Position numbers and translations under genes: made by a program. Shown piece by piece: positions 7,490 through 15,875 of a stretch of 18,146 nt of DNA; positions within the stretch are counted from its first letter, which is position 1, and each line of letters starts with the position of its first letter. A model generated the notes under the pieces. The model was not told the origin of the DNA, ran no database searches, and saw only the letters and a program-made list of their open reading frames with translations. The DNA comes from EC70 sp018675395 (lineage in GTDB: Bacteria > Verrucomicrobiota > Verrucomicrobiia > Verrucomicrobiales > DEV007): contig JABGYE010000301.1 of NCBI GenBank assembly GCA_018675395.1, positions 1-18,146 on the forward strand, given 5' to 3'.

Positions 7490-7864
7490 TCAGGAGGCTG
7501 CTTTCTTGTTTTCTAGAGCCGATTTTGCTTGATTGACTAAACCATCGAAAGCGTGATCATCATGAATAGCCAAGTCTGACATTATTTTTCTATCAAGCTC
7601 AATTTCCAGTGATTTAAGCCCTTCCATGAATCGGCTATATGTAATACCACGGGAACGGCATGCAGCATTGATACGTTGTATCCATAGTGCACGGAAAGTG
7701 CGTTTATGGTTTTTCCTATCTCGATATGAATAGGTCATTGCTTTGCGAACTGCGTCTTTTGCAAAGCGATATTTCTTTGAACGGAAACCGCGAAAACCTT
7801 TAGCTTTCGCGAGCATTCTCTTGCGTCTTTTTCGGCTGGCTGGGGAATTAGTTGCTCTGGGCAT
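7490..7864 (-). CDS. rplT: Large ribosomal subunit protein bL20
   Basis: bL20 is an early assembly protein of the 50S subunit and binds 23S rRNA; in E. coli and Bacillus it also represses its own operon. The 124 residues are slightly longer than the usual 117-119. Diagnostic stretches are the basic N-terminal arm MPRATNSPASRKRRKRML, FRGFRSKKYRFAKDAVRKA, YSYRDRKNHKRTFRALWI (L20 signature RxxFRxLWIxRIN) and QRINAACRSRGITYSRFM. The C-terminal KKAAS extension is Ala-rich. The gene follows rpmI with a 144-base structured spacer. The ATG start matches the conserved N-terminus but no Shine-Dalgarno motif precedes it. Confidence 0.97.
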   Translation of the reverse strand: MPRATNSPASRKRRKRMLAKAKGFRGFRSKKYRFAKDAVRKAMTYSYRDRKNHKRTFRALWIQRINAACRSRGITYSRFMEGLKSLEIELDRKIMSDLAIHDDHAFDGLVNQAKSALENKKAAS

Positions 7865-7897
7865 TTTTCGGTCAGGTTGTTTGGTTTAATATTTTCA

Positions 7898-7989
7898 CCT
7901 AAGGTCTCACCTGGTCGATTAGATCCCACTTACCGGGAATCAGACCTTTAGGTTGTTGTCTTTTATTGATTTTAAAATCGATAAAAGAC
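7898..7989 (-). promoter_or_regulatory. Structured leader between rpmI and rplT (possible bL20 autoregulatory site)
   Basis: Read on the minus strand, the 144-base rpmI-rplT gap holds two elements. The first is a 32-base near-palindrome at 7958-7989 (GTCTTTTAT/ATAAAAGAC arms, then GATTTT/AAAATC, with one mismatch). The second is a stem of CCTAAaGGTCT with AGACCTTAGG (arms 7942-7952 and 7898-7907, one bulged A) that encloses a smaller hairpin GATtCCC/GGGATC (7935-7941 with 7922-7927). Neither ends in a T-tract. In gamma-proteobacteria and Firmicutes bL20 binds mRNA leaders that mimic its 23S rRNA site, so autoregulation here is a reasonable inference but not shown. Confidence 0.5.
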
Positions 7990-8008
7990 TATTTCCACAG
8001 GGTGTGGA

Positions 8009-8221
8009 TTAGTGGCTGAATGGTAGATTTTCGCGAAAACGCGGTAGGTCTGCTGCTGAAACAAGTGTTGCCTTTCCTAAATTACGCTTACGTTTGCGAT
8101 TTTTATTTAGGAGGAGGTGTCGTTTTCCTTGTTTTTGGCGCAACATTTTACCCGTACCAGTCACTTTGACTCGCTTGGAAATTGCCTTGTGCGTTTTGCT
8201 TTTACCCGCCGTTCTTGCCAT
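8009..8221 (-). CDS. rpmI: Large ribosomal subunit protein bL35
   Basis: bL35 is a small basic protein of the 50S subunit. The 70-residue product matches the family (usually 64-66), with KSKTHKAISKRVKVTGTGK, the LRQKQGKRHLL segment and a Lys/Arg-rich KNRKRKRNLGKATLVS. It is the first gene of the rpmI-rplT-pheS-pheT block. The translation initiation factor gene infC, which usually precedes rpmI, is absent: the 151 bases upstream separate it from a divergent histidine kinase gene. The leader just before the ATG can form a 6-bp hairpin (8238-8243 with 8266-8271). No Shine-Dalgarno motif is present. Confidence 0.95.
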   Translation of the reverse strand: MARTAGKSKTHKAISKRVKVTGTGKMLRQKQGKRHLLLNKNRKRKRNLGKATLVSAADLPRFRENLPFSH

Positions 8222-8372
8222 GGGGCGAGGAAAGTAACGGAAACAACATATCGCGCAACCGCTTTTTTCCGCTTCTTTATTAATTTTTATTAAGTAAGTA
8301 TTCTAATTTAGCTAATAATTAAGTTTACTTTACTAATAATTTTAATCAGAATGATGCTAATTTGTTCAATTA
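8222..8372. promoter_or_regulatory. Divergent intergenic region, rpmI and hybrid histidine kinase
   Basis: This 151-base AT-rich gap must hold the promoters of both the ribosomal-protein operon (minus strand) and the kinase gene (plus strand). A candidate for the operon is TTGAAC with a poor -10 ATTAAA 17 bases downstream near 8340-8370, too weak to assign. The rpmI-proximal part is richer in G and C and can form a CGGAAA/TTTCCG hairpin in the leader. Confidence 0.35.
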
Positions 8373-10028
8373 ATGGCCGAAGTTAAAAATAGTGATATCG
8401 GAGTAATATCCAGAATTTCGACCCAAAACATCCACTTGAGGAGTGCTATCGACCAGGTGGAAGAAGGTGTTATTATACTAGAATTGCATCCTCAGCATGG
8501 GGCCGGGCCATGTATAGTTTTTGCGAATCGGGGAATTGGTGAATTGTCGGGATTTTCCACTGAAGAGCTTTTAGGTTGTTCATTATCTAAATTATTTGGT
8601 CCAGAAAAATTACAAGCATTACTTGAAAGGCTTAATGCAGTGGCAAATGTGGCTGAAAAGGAGAAGGGCATTGTCGTTTTTGAGTTTACTAATGATCTTT
8701 TAAGAGCAAAACAAAGATCACCATTATTATGTCGCTGGCGCGTTAGTTGTGTATTAGATGAAAGCGGTCGATCTGTTAATTTTTTGCTTTCAGTTGGTCG
8801 TGTTGCTAAATTTCATTCTACAAAAATAGAGGCTAAAGATGACGATTTAAATCTGGAATCGGATGGAGTTGATGAGGTTCAAAGAGAGAGTTTCTTAGGC
8901 CGAGTAGAAGCACTAGCTATTTCTGCCAGTGGTTTTGCTCATGATTTCAATAATATACTTACAACCATAGTTGCTAATTTATCTCTTGTTCGTCAATCCG
9001 TTACAGATGTTTCTATACTGTCAGGTATAGATGATGCGCTTGAGGCTTCTAGCAAAGGTAAAGATTTAGCGAAAGATCTTTTATCTCAAGCGCGAGGTCC
9101 TAGTCAGAGTCATAGGGAAGAAATAGGTATTGGGGAGCTTTTAACTTCGGCTGCTCGCATGTCTACTGCGGGTTCAGGGGCTCATTGTGAAGTGTCTATT
9201 CAGGAAGGTGTGTGGTCAGCTAACGTTAATGGGTCACAAATTTTTCAACTAATTAACAATCTGATCATTAATGCGATGCATGCGATGCATGATTCTGGAA
9301 CAATTTTTGTCAATCTTAACAATATTGTACTGACAGGACATTGTGTTGAGGGATTGGACAGTGGGGAATATTTACAACTGGAAGTAATTGATCATGGGTG
9401 CGGAATTTCTGAGGAGGATCTGGGTAAAATATTTGATAGACTTTACACAACAAAAACGAGTGGCAGTGGTTTGGGACTTTCAAATTGCCAAGCAATAATA
9501 CGAGAACATGGAGGTGCCATAACTGTTGACTCAATTAAAGATAAGGGTACGAGCTTTAAAGTTTATTTGCCTGCTACTGGTACAATTGAAATTGTAAAGC
9601 AAGATCTAATAGAGAATAAAGTCTACACCGGTTGTGGGTCTGTGCTGGTGGTAGATGATGATGAAGCAATTATAGATACCTCTAGTAAATTGTTATTAGC
9701 TCTTGGTTATGAGGTTGAGTGCGCCAATTCAGGATCTGAAAGTGTAACAAAATATCGTCGCAGGCTTCATACTGAAAATTCTTTCGTGGTGGTGTTGATG
9801 GATATGACGATGCCAGGTGGAATTAACGGTAAAGAAGCGGCTCAACAAATTTTAGACATTGATCCTGATGCGAAAATTATATCTTGCAGTGGCTACAATT
9901 CGGAGGATTTGGTTAATACTTCGGAGCCAAAAGGTGAGCCTGTGTTTTCTGGGATATTATCCAAGCCCTTTGATATTCAAACGATATCAGCAAAACTTCG
10001 CGAAGTAATTAATTCTGTGAATGATTAA
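8373..10028 (+). CDS. Soluble PAS-domain hybrid histidine kinase with C-terminal receiver
   Basis: This is a two-component hybrid sensor. It has no transmembrane segment, so it should sense a cytoplasmic signal. Domains in order over 551 residues: PAS at about 22-145 (VIFANRGIGELSGFSTEELLG-type core at 49-68); an H-box with phospho-acceptor H190 in GFAHDFNNILTTIV; an N-box at 295-304 (NNLIINAMHA); ATP-lid motifs DHGCGIS (340-346), IFDRLYTTK and GSGLGLS (364-370); then a receiver domain from about 421 with acidic residues D428-D430, phospho-acceptor D477 in VLMDMTMPGG, S505/S507 and K531 in SKPFD. The HDFNN type is common in hybrid kinases without a genetic partner. No response regulator with an output domain is adjacent, so the downstream partner is unknown. 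It converges on the AsmA-like gene with 24 bases between stops. Confidence 0.93.
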   Translation: MAEVKNSDIGVISRISTQNIHLRSAIDQVEEGVIILELHPQHGAGPCIVFANRGIGELSGFSTEELLGCSLSKLFGPEKLQALLERLNAVANVAEKEKGIVVFEFTNDLLRAKQRSPLLCRWRVSCVLDESGRSVNFLLSVGRVAKFHSTKIEAKDDDLNLESDGVDEVQRESFLGRVEALAISASGFAHDFNNILTTIVANLSLVRQSVTDVSILSGIDDALEASSKGKDLAKDLLSQARGPSQSHREEIGIGELLTSAARMSTAGSGAHCEVSIQEGVWSANVNGSQIFQLINNLIINAMHAMHDSGTIFVNLNNIVLTGHCVEGLDSGEYLQLEVIDHGCGISEEDLGKIFDRLYTTKTSGSGLGLSNCQAIIREHGGAITVDSIKDKGTSFKVYLPATGTIEIVKQDLIENKVYTGCGSVLVVDDDEAIIDTSSKLLLALGYEVECANSGSESVTKYRRRLHTENSFVVVLMDMTMPGGINGKEAAQQILDIDPDAKIISCSGYNSEDLVNTSEPKGEPVFSGILSKPFDIQTISAKLREVINSVND

Positions 10029-10052
10029 TGAGCGCATAATAATTGCTGAAAA

Positions 10053-12647
10053 TTATTGGGGGCTCCTATTTTTCTTTGGTGATATTCCTGGTAAAGGTAA
10101 AGTCAAAGTCTCAATTGCTTTTAAGCTTTTATCAATTGCGTTGGGTAAAATGTTAATTGCTTCAGGAATAAGTTTGTTAACTTTGCTTCCTTTTATCAGC
10201 TTCTCTCCATTTGCAAGAATGTTAAGTGGAATGGAAAAGTTAACAGGGTTCCATTTCGGTTCCTTTAATGTCCCTTCGCCTTTGTAGCGTAAGAGTTTTG
10301 ATATGGGCCAACCAACTAAGCGCAAAGGTCCTCGGGCATTCATTTCTGCTTCAAGATCTAAACTATCGTTCAATCTATCGATAGTTCCTTTTCCATTAAG
10401 AATGAAACCCGGTGTAAGGGCCTGAAAATTAAGAATTTTAATAACTCCCTGATCTGATAAAAAATTGATTGTAGCTGACTGGGCAACGCTATATCCCGCA
10501 CGAGGTTGATCAAGAACACCACTGATCATAGGTGATAGGGGGCCAAGAATAGGTATAGAGAAAATGTTTCCTTTTATAAGTGAAGCGGAACCTGATCCTG
10601 ACCATTCAATCGGTTCCTTTAAGGGAATCTTAAATTGTAGATTGCTATTGAGGATGCCTTTTGTCTTGGTAGGTAATTCAAATAGCCTTACAAGATTGCC
10701 AAAATCTATGTTGGATGCGATTATTTCTCCGGAATAGAAATTGGGGTCCTTTTCCATTTTCCATAGTCCTTTATGTGAAATTTGTCCTTCTAAGATTTTG
10801 CTCTCAATGTTTACTGCAATTTCTTTTCCTTTTAGGAGAATTGAACCTTTAGGTTGATCGACTGGTATTTGTTTCTTAAAGAGATTGGTATATACTCGAC
10901 CTTTTGAATCAAAGTAGACCTTTAAATCGGATTGATCATTTTTTTTAGTGTCTATAATTCCATTAATTTCAAGTTTCGGAGGATTTACGAACTCATAGCG
11001 GTCTAAAAAAGATGCTAAGTTTGGTGAAACATAGGCAGCCAACTTATTTGGAAATATTTTCCCGGAAATATTATCTAAATGAACAAGTCCATTTGTAGTT
11101 CCAATGATTGCTTTTTCACCATTTATATAACCATCTTCACGATCGAGACGAAACTCTTCAATAATAATTTCTTTTTTATCGATTTGAAGTTTTCCTGTTG
11201 CTGCAGTTAAGGGAGTTTTTTTATAATGGCAGGGGCCTAAGGCGAAGTAACCTTTTGTTTTCCAGTCTATTGGATTAGTTGTAGGGCCTTTGCCTTTGAG
11301 GTTGAGATGGATTGTAGGGTTTTCTTCGAATTTGAGATGTTGTAAGAATTCGGGTGGTTGTTCAAAAAATGGAACAAAAACAGTCGGATCCATATTAATT
11401 TTAGTATCGAATTGGATGCCCGATAGAGTGTCCCATAAAATGTTTCCATTTGCACTTCCGCTTGCGTGTTGGAGTGTGAGGTTTCTTGCATACCACTTAT
11501 TTTTTTTGTATGAGAAATCAGCATACGCTTCTTCGAATAATATTTCTTTGCTAATGAAACTATCGGATTTAAATGTGCCGATTAATTCAACCTGTAATTT
11601 AGGGTCATGGGTAGATGGGAGTTTTAAATTCCCTAAATGTAATTCACCCAGTGCTTCAATTTGAGGTGAATGGATAAATGTAATATCATCTAATAAAGGG
11701 CTGTTGCCAAACGAGGTGAGTAAACTCTGAAAATCAATAGTTGATTTAAAATTAAATGGTATTTTTTTACTGTTTATTGACCAAGTAGCGTCACCCAGAA
11801 GAGTTCCCTTGCTATCATCGATTCTAAATTCTTTAAGATTAATATTAGAATTAATATATTCAGCATTTGCGTAGATATTCTTATATTTATATCCTCCACG
11901 TTTTACATCCTTTGCATTAATTATAACTATTGCTGAAGTTGTTGAAGGATTGTCTAGATCGCTAGAAAATTTAATTTGGATGTAAGGAGGTTTGTTCTTT
12001 TTAAAATCTAACTGAATTATTTCATCTAATACTCGATCTATTAATTCTCTGCCTTCTTTTATGAAAGTGATTTTTCCTTCTGCCAAGGATGAGTTAATTA
12101 TCTCGTTATGTCTTTCTTGTGATCGAAGCAATGATCCCATTGCATTTACCCGAATTCCATTCACATGGCCATCGAAATATTTTATTTCGATGATGTCGGT
12201 TGGGATTGTTATTTTTGCTTGTAGATTTTTGATTTCTAATTTTTTGCTTTCAGGATCTTCGGGGTTAATTGGAATTGAAATGTCGGCGTTACGAAATTCC
12301 ACTGAGTTTAAGGATTGTTTCTTTCGTAATAATTTAATGGGGTCTATATCAAGTGTAATATTATCAATCGATGCGAGAAGGGGTTTATTTTTTTTGTCGG
12401 CATAGATTTTAACATTTCTTGCTACGAGTCCTTGGAAAGGATCAATCGTTAACTTTTCTATCTCAGCATCAATTCCGCGTTTTTCAAATTCTTGCATTAT
12501 GAGTTTTCGCCATTTTTTGGTGAAGCCCTCGTTATAAGCATATACGGCAATCCAAACGCCAAAAATAACGGCTAATAGAAAAAATAGACGAACAAATATA
12601 TGCAGTATGCGTTGCATTCGATGTAAGCTCATAGAATCATCTTCCAT
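10053..12647 (-). CDS. AsmA-like membrane-anchored envelope protein
   Basis: The product is about 864 residues with a single N-terminal membrane segment (about 16-38, IFVRLFFLLAVIFGVWIAVY). The rest is a long beta-rich region of the kind seen in the AsmA / DUF3971 / YhdP group, whose better-studied members span the periplasm and are linked to phospholipid movement to the outer membrane. Typical traits are visible: repeated phrases of the form leu-x-gly-x-ile, the early element FQGLVARNVKIYAD, and near the C-terminus a GSGSASLIKGNIFSIPILGP segment and GEGTLKEPKWNP, which recall the AsmA C-terminal region. A TTG two codons earlier (12653) extends the frame, but the ATG at 12647 is the better start; ATGs at 12632 and 12617 are also possible. 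It is divergent from the WalJ-like gene. Function is by family resemblance only. Confidence 0.65.
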   Translation of the reverse strand: MEDDSMSLHRMQRILHIFVRLFFLLAVIFGVWIAVYAYNEGFTKKWRKLIMQEFEKRGIDAEIEKLTIDPFQGLVARNVKIYADKKNKPLLASIDNITLDIDPIKLLRKKQSLNSVEFRNADISIPINPEDPESKKLEIKNLQAKITIPTDIIEIKYFDGHVNGIRVNAMGSLLRSQERHNEIINSSLAEGKITFIKEGRELIDRVLDEIIQLDFKKNKPPYIQIKFSSDLDNPSTTSAIVIINAKDVKRGGYKYKNIYANAEYINSNINLKEFRIDDSKGTLLGDATWSINSKKIPFNFKSTIDFQSLLTSFGNSPLLDDITFIHSPQIEALGELHLGNLKLPSTHDPKLQVELIGTFKSDSFISKEILFEEAYADFSYKKNKWYARNLTLQHASGSANGNILWDTLSGIQFDTKINMDPTVFVPFFEQPPEFLQHLKFEENPTIHLNLKGKGPTTNPIDWKTKGYFALGPCHYKKTPLTAATGKLQIDKKEIIIEEFRLDREDGYINGEKAIIGTTNGLVHLDNISGKIFPNKLAAYVSPNLASFLDRYEFVNPPKLEINGIIDTKKNDQSDLKVYFDSKGRVYTNLFKKQIPVDQPKGSILLKGKEIAVNIESKILEGQISHKGLWKMEKDPNFYSGEIIASNIDFGNLVRLFELPTKTKGILNSNLQFKIPLKEPIEWSGSGSASLIKGNIFSIPILGPLSPMISGVLDQPRAGYSVAQSATINFLSDQGVIKILNFQALTPGFILNGKGTIDRLNDSLDLEAEMNARGPLRLVGWPISKLLRYKGEGTLKEPKWNPVNFSIPLNILANGEKLIKGSKVNKLIPEAINILPNAIDKSLKAIETLTLPLPGISPKKNRSPQ

Positions 12648-12738
12648 GGTCAAATGTCTATCATTAATACTATAAGAACCCCTTTAATTTAAATGCGAAA
12701 GATTGGAATATAAGTTAAAACAATTTTTATTATTAGAA

Positions 12739-13596
12739 ATGTTGAGTTTTATCTCATTAGGCAGTGGAAGTTCGGGGAATAGTGCTCTCGTTTACACCGA
12801 AAAAACATTCATTTTAGTTGATGCAGGTATAAGTGCTAAACAATTACGCATTAGGTTAGGAGATGCTGGGGTCGATCCTGACAGGTTAGACGGAATTTTA
12901 ATAACACATGAACATGGAGATCATACTAGGGGGCTGGAAGTTTTTTGTCGTAAATTAAACGTTCCTATTTACTGTAATGCAGTAACTAGGGAATCACTTT
13001 CATCGAATGTTAGTAGTGCTAAAAGTTGGCGCATAATTGAATGCGGTGATCCTTTTTCAATAGGAGATATTTTAATAAATGGTTTTCCTGTCATGCATGA
13101 TGCTGTTGATCCAATGGGTTTTATCTTTGAAAAGAATGGAAAAAAATTTGGATTTGTTAGTGATGTTGGCCATGTCACAGAAATCATGAAATCTACGTTG
13201 AGTGATGTTGATACGCTTTTTATAGAAGCAAATTATGATGAGATCTTGCTTCAGAATGATGAGCGAAGGCCCTGGTCATTAAAGCAAAGGATAGCATCAC
13301 GTCATGGGCACCTTTCAAATAAGCAGGCTGCAGAGTTTATAGGATCGATAGCAAGGGAAGGCTCATTAGAGAGGGGCGTTCTCGCTCACCTGAGTGAAGA
13401 TTGCAATTCTCCTAAAATTGCAAAAGCTGAGATTATCTTGGCTTTGTCAATGAAGGGAATAAGTGGAGTGGAGGTAATTTGTGCAAAAAGAGATCAAGTT
13501 AGTGGCCCTTTTACGGTTGAAGGTTTTGGTGAAGAGGATGCTCAATTTGATAAAATGGGAGATTATTCTCAAAGTGAATTCACTTTATTTGATTAA
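12739..13596 (+). CDS. Metallo-beta-lactamase-fold hydrolase, WalJ/YycJ-like
   Basis: The 285-residue product is a metallo-beta-lactamase-fold protein related to WalJ/YycJ, proposed as a nuclease or DNA-processing enzyme; its substrate is not settled. The family N-terminus FISLGSGSSGNSALV begins right after the ATG at 12739, so I prefer that start to a TTG at 12703, which adds twelve residues. The metal motif is HEHGDH (57-62). Other expected elements are PVMHDAVDPMGF, SDVGH and LAHLSEDCNSP. The HGHLSN segment is the usual one for this family. It lies divergent from the AsmA-like gene with an 91-base gap and 105 bases before trpE on the same strand. Confidence 0.88.
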   Translation: MLSFISLGSGSSGNSALVYTEKTFILVDAGISAKQLRIRLGDAGVDPDRLDGILITHEHGDHTRGLEVFCRKLNVPIYCNAVTRESLSSNVSSAKSWRIIECGDPFSIGDILINGFPVMHDAVDPMGFIFEKNGKKFGFVSDVGHVTEIMKSTLSDVDTLFIEANYDEILLQNDERRPWSLKQRIASRHGHLSNKQAAEFIGSIAREGSLERGVLAHLSEDCNSPKIAKAEIILALSMKGISGVEVICAKRDQVSGPFTVEGFGEEDAQFDKMGDYSQSEFTLFD

Positions 13597-13603
13597 ATGA
13601 ATG

Positions 13604-13644
13604 CAATGATTTTTTGTAGAGCAATTTTATATATTTGCTCATTG
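13604..13644 (+). repeat. Hairpin in the gap before trpE
   Basis: GAGCAA (13619-13624) pairs with TTGCTC (13635-13640), with extra CAAT/ATTG pairing outside an asymmetric bulge (13604-13607 with 13641-13644). A run of six T residues lies in the bulge. It might end the WalJ-like transcript or shape the trpE leader; no Trp-codon-rich leader peptide was seen. Function is undecided. Confidence 0.3.
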
Positions 13645-13701
13645 ATATACTTAAGTGATAATCGAAAGTAAGTAGAGTATAACTTTAACAAACATTGTAA
13701 C

Positions 13702-15213
13702 TTGCGTGATATTCCGCTAGCTCCTTCATTTGAGATTTTTGAAGACCGATCTTCGAAAGGTAATCTTGTGCCTGTGTATGCTGAGTTAACTGCTGATTAC
13801 GAGACTCCCCTTTCCGCTTTTCATAAGATTTCAGATGGGTTCCATAGTTTTCTACTTGAATCTGCCGAAAGCACGGATCGAGCAGGAAGATATTCTTTCA
13901 TAGGAAGTAACCCTAGAGCGATCATTGAAGCGCGCGGCACAAAGGTTAAGGTTTCCGAGAATGATAAGTTTAAAGAGTTTGAGAGTAAATCTGGCGACCC
14001 TTTATGCGAATTAGAAGAATTCATGAGTAGGTATCAACCTGTTCCAGGGCCAGAGCTCCCTGTTTTTTATGGGGGAGCAGTTGGTTACCTTTCTTATGAT
14101 TCGGTGCGATATTTTGAAACTAGCATACCTGAAGCTCCACCAGATGAATTGGATTTACCGGATATGCTTTTTATGATTGCGCAGACCGTTATAATATTTG
14201 ATCACCGTCTTCGTAAATTATTGATAGTCTCCAATGTATTTATAGATGAGAAAGATGACTTAAATTCTCTTTACACGCGGGCAAGAGAAGAAATAAATGA
14301 GATTGCCAAAAAGTTAAATGAACAGGCCACTTTTTGCCCTTTAATTGAAGGTGTTGTTAATGAGCCAGTAGTTTCAAAGAGCAATACCACTAAGGATGAA
14401 TATTGTGAAATGGTTAACAAGGCCAAGGAATATATTCATGCGGGCGATGCTTTTCAGATCGTTCCATCACAACGGTTTGAAGTCGAATATGATGGAGAGC
14501 CGATTGATTTATATAGGGCTCTGAGATCTGTGAATCCCTCCCCATATATGTTTTGTTTACAGCTTGGCAAGGATTTATCTCTGGTGGGATGTTCTCCGGA
14601 AGTTCATGTTCGTGCAATCGGTCAAAAAATAGATATCCGGCCAATTGCAGGGACTCGCTGGAGAGGTAAAACTTCACAAGAGGATGATGCTTTGGCGGAG
14701 GAGCTTCTTAGCGATCCTAAGGAGCGTGCAGAACATATAATGCTTGTAGATTTGGCTAGGAATGATGTTGGCAGAGTTTCAGAATATGAAAGTGTTAGCG
14801 TGGACGATTTCATGATTGTAGAAAGATATAGTCATGTGATGCATATTGTATCTAATGTGAGTGGAAAATTGGCGGATGGGAAAACAGCTTATGACGTGAT
14901 GCGGGCAACATTTCCAGCGGGGACAGTGAGTGGCGCCCCAAAGGTAAGGGCAATGGAGATAATTAATGAATTAGAAAAGAGTAAGAGGTGTGCCTATTCT
15001 GGGGCAATAGGGTATTTCGGATTTGATGGGAACCACGATTCATGCATTGCTTTGAGAACAGCAGTTGTTAGAGGCGGTAAAGCTTATGTTCAGGCAGGGG
15101 CAGGTGTTGTTGCTGATTCAGATCCTGAATATGAATACAATGAAACTGTCAACAAAGCCATGGGGTTGATTCGAGCCATAGAACGGGCTCGAGCCTTATC
15201 TAAGAGTGAATAA
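13702..15213 (+). CDS. trpE: Anthranilate synthase component I
   Basis: TrpE makes anthranilate from chorismate, using ammonia delivered by TrpG, as the first step of tryptophan synthesis. The 503 residues have normal length. The N-terminal regulatory part has FLLESAESTDRAGRYSFIG with the Trp feedback-site LLES at 51-54. The chorismate-binding core shows PIAGTRWRG (314-322), HIMLVDLARNDVGRVS, catalytic-region H378 in ERYSHVMHI, FPAGTVSGAPK (404-414) and QAGAGVVADSDPEYEY. The Ala in PIAGT argues for TrpE rather than PabB, which has Lys there (PIKGT). The start is TTG at 13702 with no Shine-Dalgarno motif. No trpG or other trp gene is adjacent, so the glutamine amidotransferase must be elsewhere. 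A Nudix gene follows 47 bases later. Confidence 0.95.
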   Translation: MRDIPLAPSFEIFEDRSSKGNLVPVYAELTADYETPLSAFHKISDGFHSFLLESAESTDRAGRYSFIGSNPRAIIEARGTKVKVSENDKFKEFESKSGDPLCELEEFMSRYQPVPGPELPVFYGGAVGYLSYDSVRYFETSIPEAPPDELDLPDMLFMIAQTVIIFDHRLRKLLIVSNVFIDEKDDLNSLYTRAREEINEIAKKLNEQATFCPLIEGVVNEPVVSKSNTTKDEYCEMVNKAKEYIHAGDAFQIVPSQRFEVEYDGEPIDLYRALRSVNPSPYMFCLQLGKDLSLVGCSPEVHVRAIGQKIDIRPIAGTRWRGKTSQEDDALAEELLSDPKERAEHIMLVDLARNDVGRVSEYESVSVDDFMIVERYSHVMHIVSNVSGKLADGKTAYDVMRATFPAGTVSGAPKVRAMEIINELEKSKRCAYSGAIGYFGFDGNHDSCIALRTAVVRGGKAYVQAGAGVVADSDPEYEYNETVNKAMGLIRAIERARALSKSE

Positions 15214-15260
15214 TTAAACGGGTCTATTCCATATACCAATTAATTTAATTTGATAACGGG

Positions 15261-15791
15261 ATGGACAGTGTCATCAGAAATGGAAATGTTGATTACAGAG
15301 ACTGCCCAGATAAGATTGATTGGTCAACTTGGGATCCTAATATGCGTGCTGTCCTTCTTTTTATTTTAAAAGGAAAAGAAGTATTATTAATTCATAAAAA
15401 GACTGGCTTTGGCGCTGGAAAAGTTAATGCGCCTGGCGGAAAAATAGAGGAGGGAGAGACGGCCGAACAGGCGGCAATTCGAGAAGTTCGAGAAGAAGTA
15501 AAGATTGAAGTCGATTCGCTTATGGAAATGGGAATTTTGCGTTTCCAATTTGTTGATGATAAATGTTTGGCGTTACATTGCACTGTGTATTGCACTTCTA
15601 TATTCCAAGGAAATCCCTCTGAAACTACTGAGGCTAAGCCTTTTTGGTGTAGGCATGATGAAATACCATATGATCAGATGTGGGCAGATGATACCTTTTG
15701 GCTTCCAGGTATGTTATCAGGAAAAAATTTTGATGGGGAATTTGTTTTTGATGGGGAATTAATGCTTTGGAGCAACTTGCGCTGGCGGTGA
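15261..15791 (+). CDS. Nudix hydrolase, MTH1-like (8-oxo-dGTP diphosphatase)
   Basis: The 176-residue protein is a Nudix hydrolase of the mammalian MTH1/NUDT1 type, which removes oxidised purine nucleotides from the dNTP pool. The Nudix box lies at 60-82 (GKIEEGETAEQAAIREVREE). It keeps the catalytic G-x5-E-x7-RE-x2-EE but has Lys at the final Gly position. The match to MTH1 extends well beyond the box: KKTGFGAGKVNAPGG; W141, D143 and D144 in MWADD, which correspond to the 8-oxo-purine recognition residues W117, D119 and D120 of MTH1; and the C-terminal NFDGEFVFDGE. The N-terminal 28 residues are extra; an alternative start at M28 (15342) is possible, but the WSTWDPNMRA segment looks conserved. 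It probably shares the trpE transcript. Confidence 0.9.
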   Translation: MDSVIRNGNVDYRDCPDKIDWSTWDPNMRAVLLFILKGKEVLLIHKKTGFGAGKVNAPGGKIEEGETAEQAAIREVREEVKIEVDSLMEMGILRFQFVDDKCLALHCTVYCTSIFQGNPSETTEAKPFWCRHDEIPYDQMWADDTFWLPGMLSGKNFDGEFVFDGELMLWSNLRWR

Positions 15792-15795
15792 TTTT

Positions 15796-15811
15796 TTGAT
15801 TTTGTAATCAA
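15796..15811 (+). terminator. Weak hairpin after the Nudix gene
   Basis: TTGATT (15796-15801) pairs with AATCAA (15806-15811) around a 4-base loop, five bases after the stop codon, and is followed by TTTCTT. The stem has only two G-C pairs, so this is a weak terminator candidate. Confidence 0.25.
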
Positions 15812-15875
15812 TTTCTTGCGATAGTAATGTTTAATAAATTCTACATCTTTGATGTTCAGTAAGTTACAGATTGAG

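Noticed and set aside
7735..7929. Reading frame overlapping the rplT start on the same strand
   Set aside because: It overlaps the well-supported rplT N-terminus in another frame, and its upstream half lies in the structured leader.
10021..10287. 88-codon plus-strand frame right after the histidine kinase
   Set aside because: It runs antisense to the AsmA-like gene C-terminus and its protein has no independent support.
11290..12405. Two plus-strand frames (114 and 124 codons) antisense to the AsmA-like gene
   Set aside because: Both are shadows of a long coding region with consistent beta-rich AsmA-like sequence on the other strand.
12703..12738. TTG start adding twelve residues to the WalJ-like protein
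   Set aside because: Family members begin right at the strand containing LGSGSSGNS, and an ATG at 12739 fits this; the extra residues look like random AT-rich translation.
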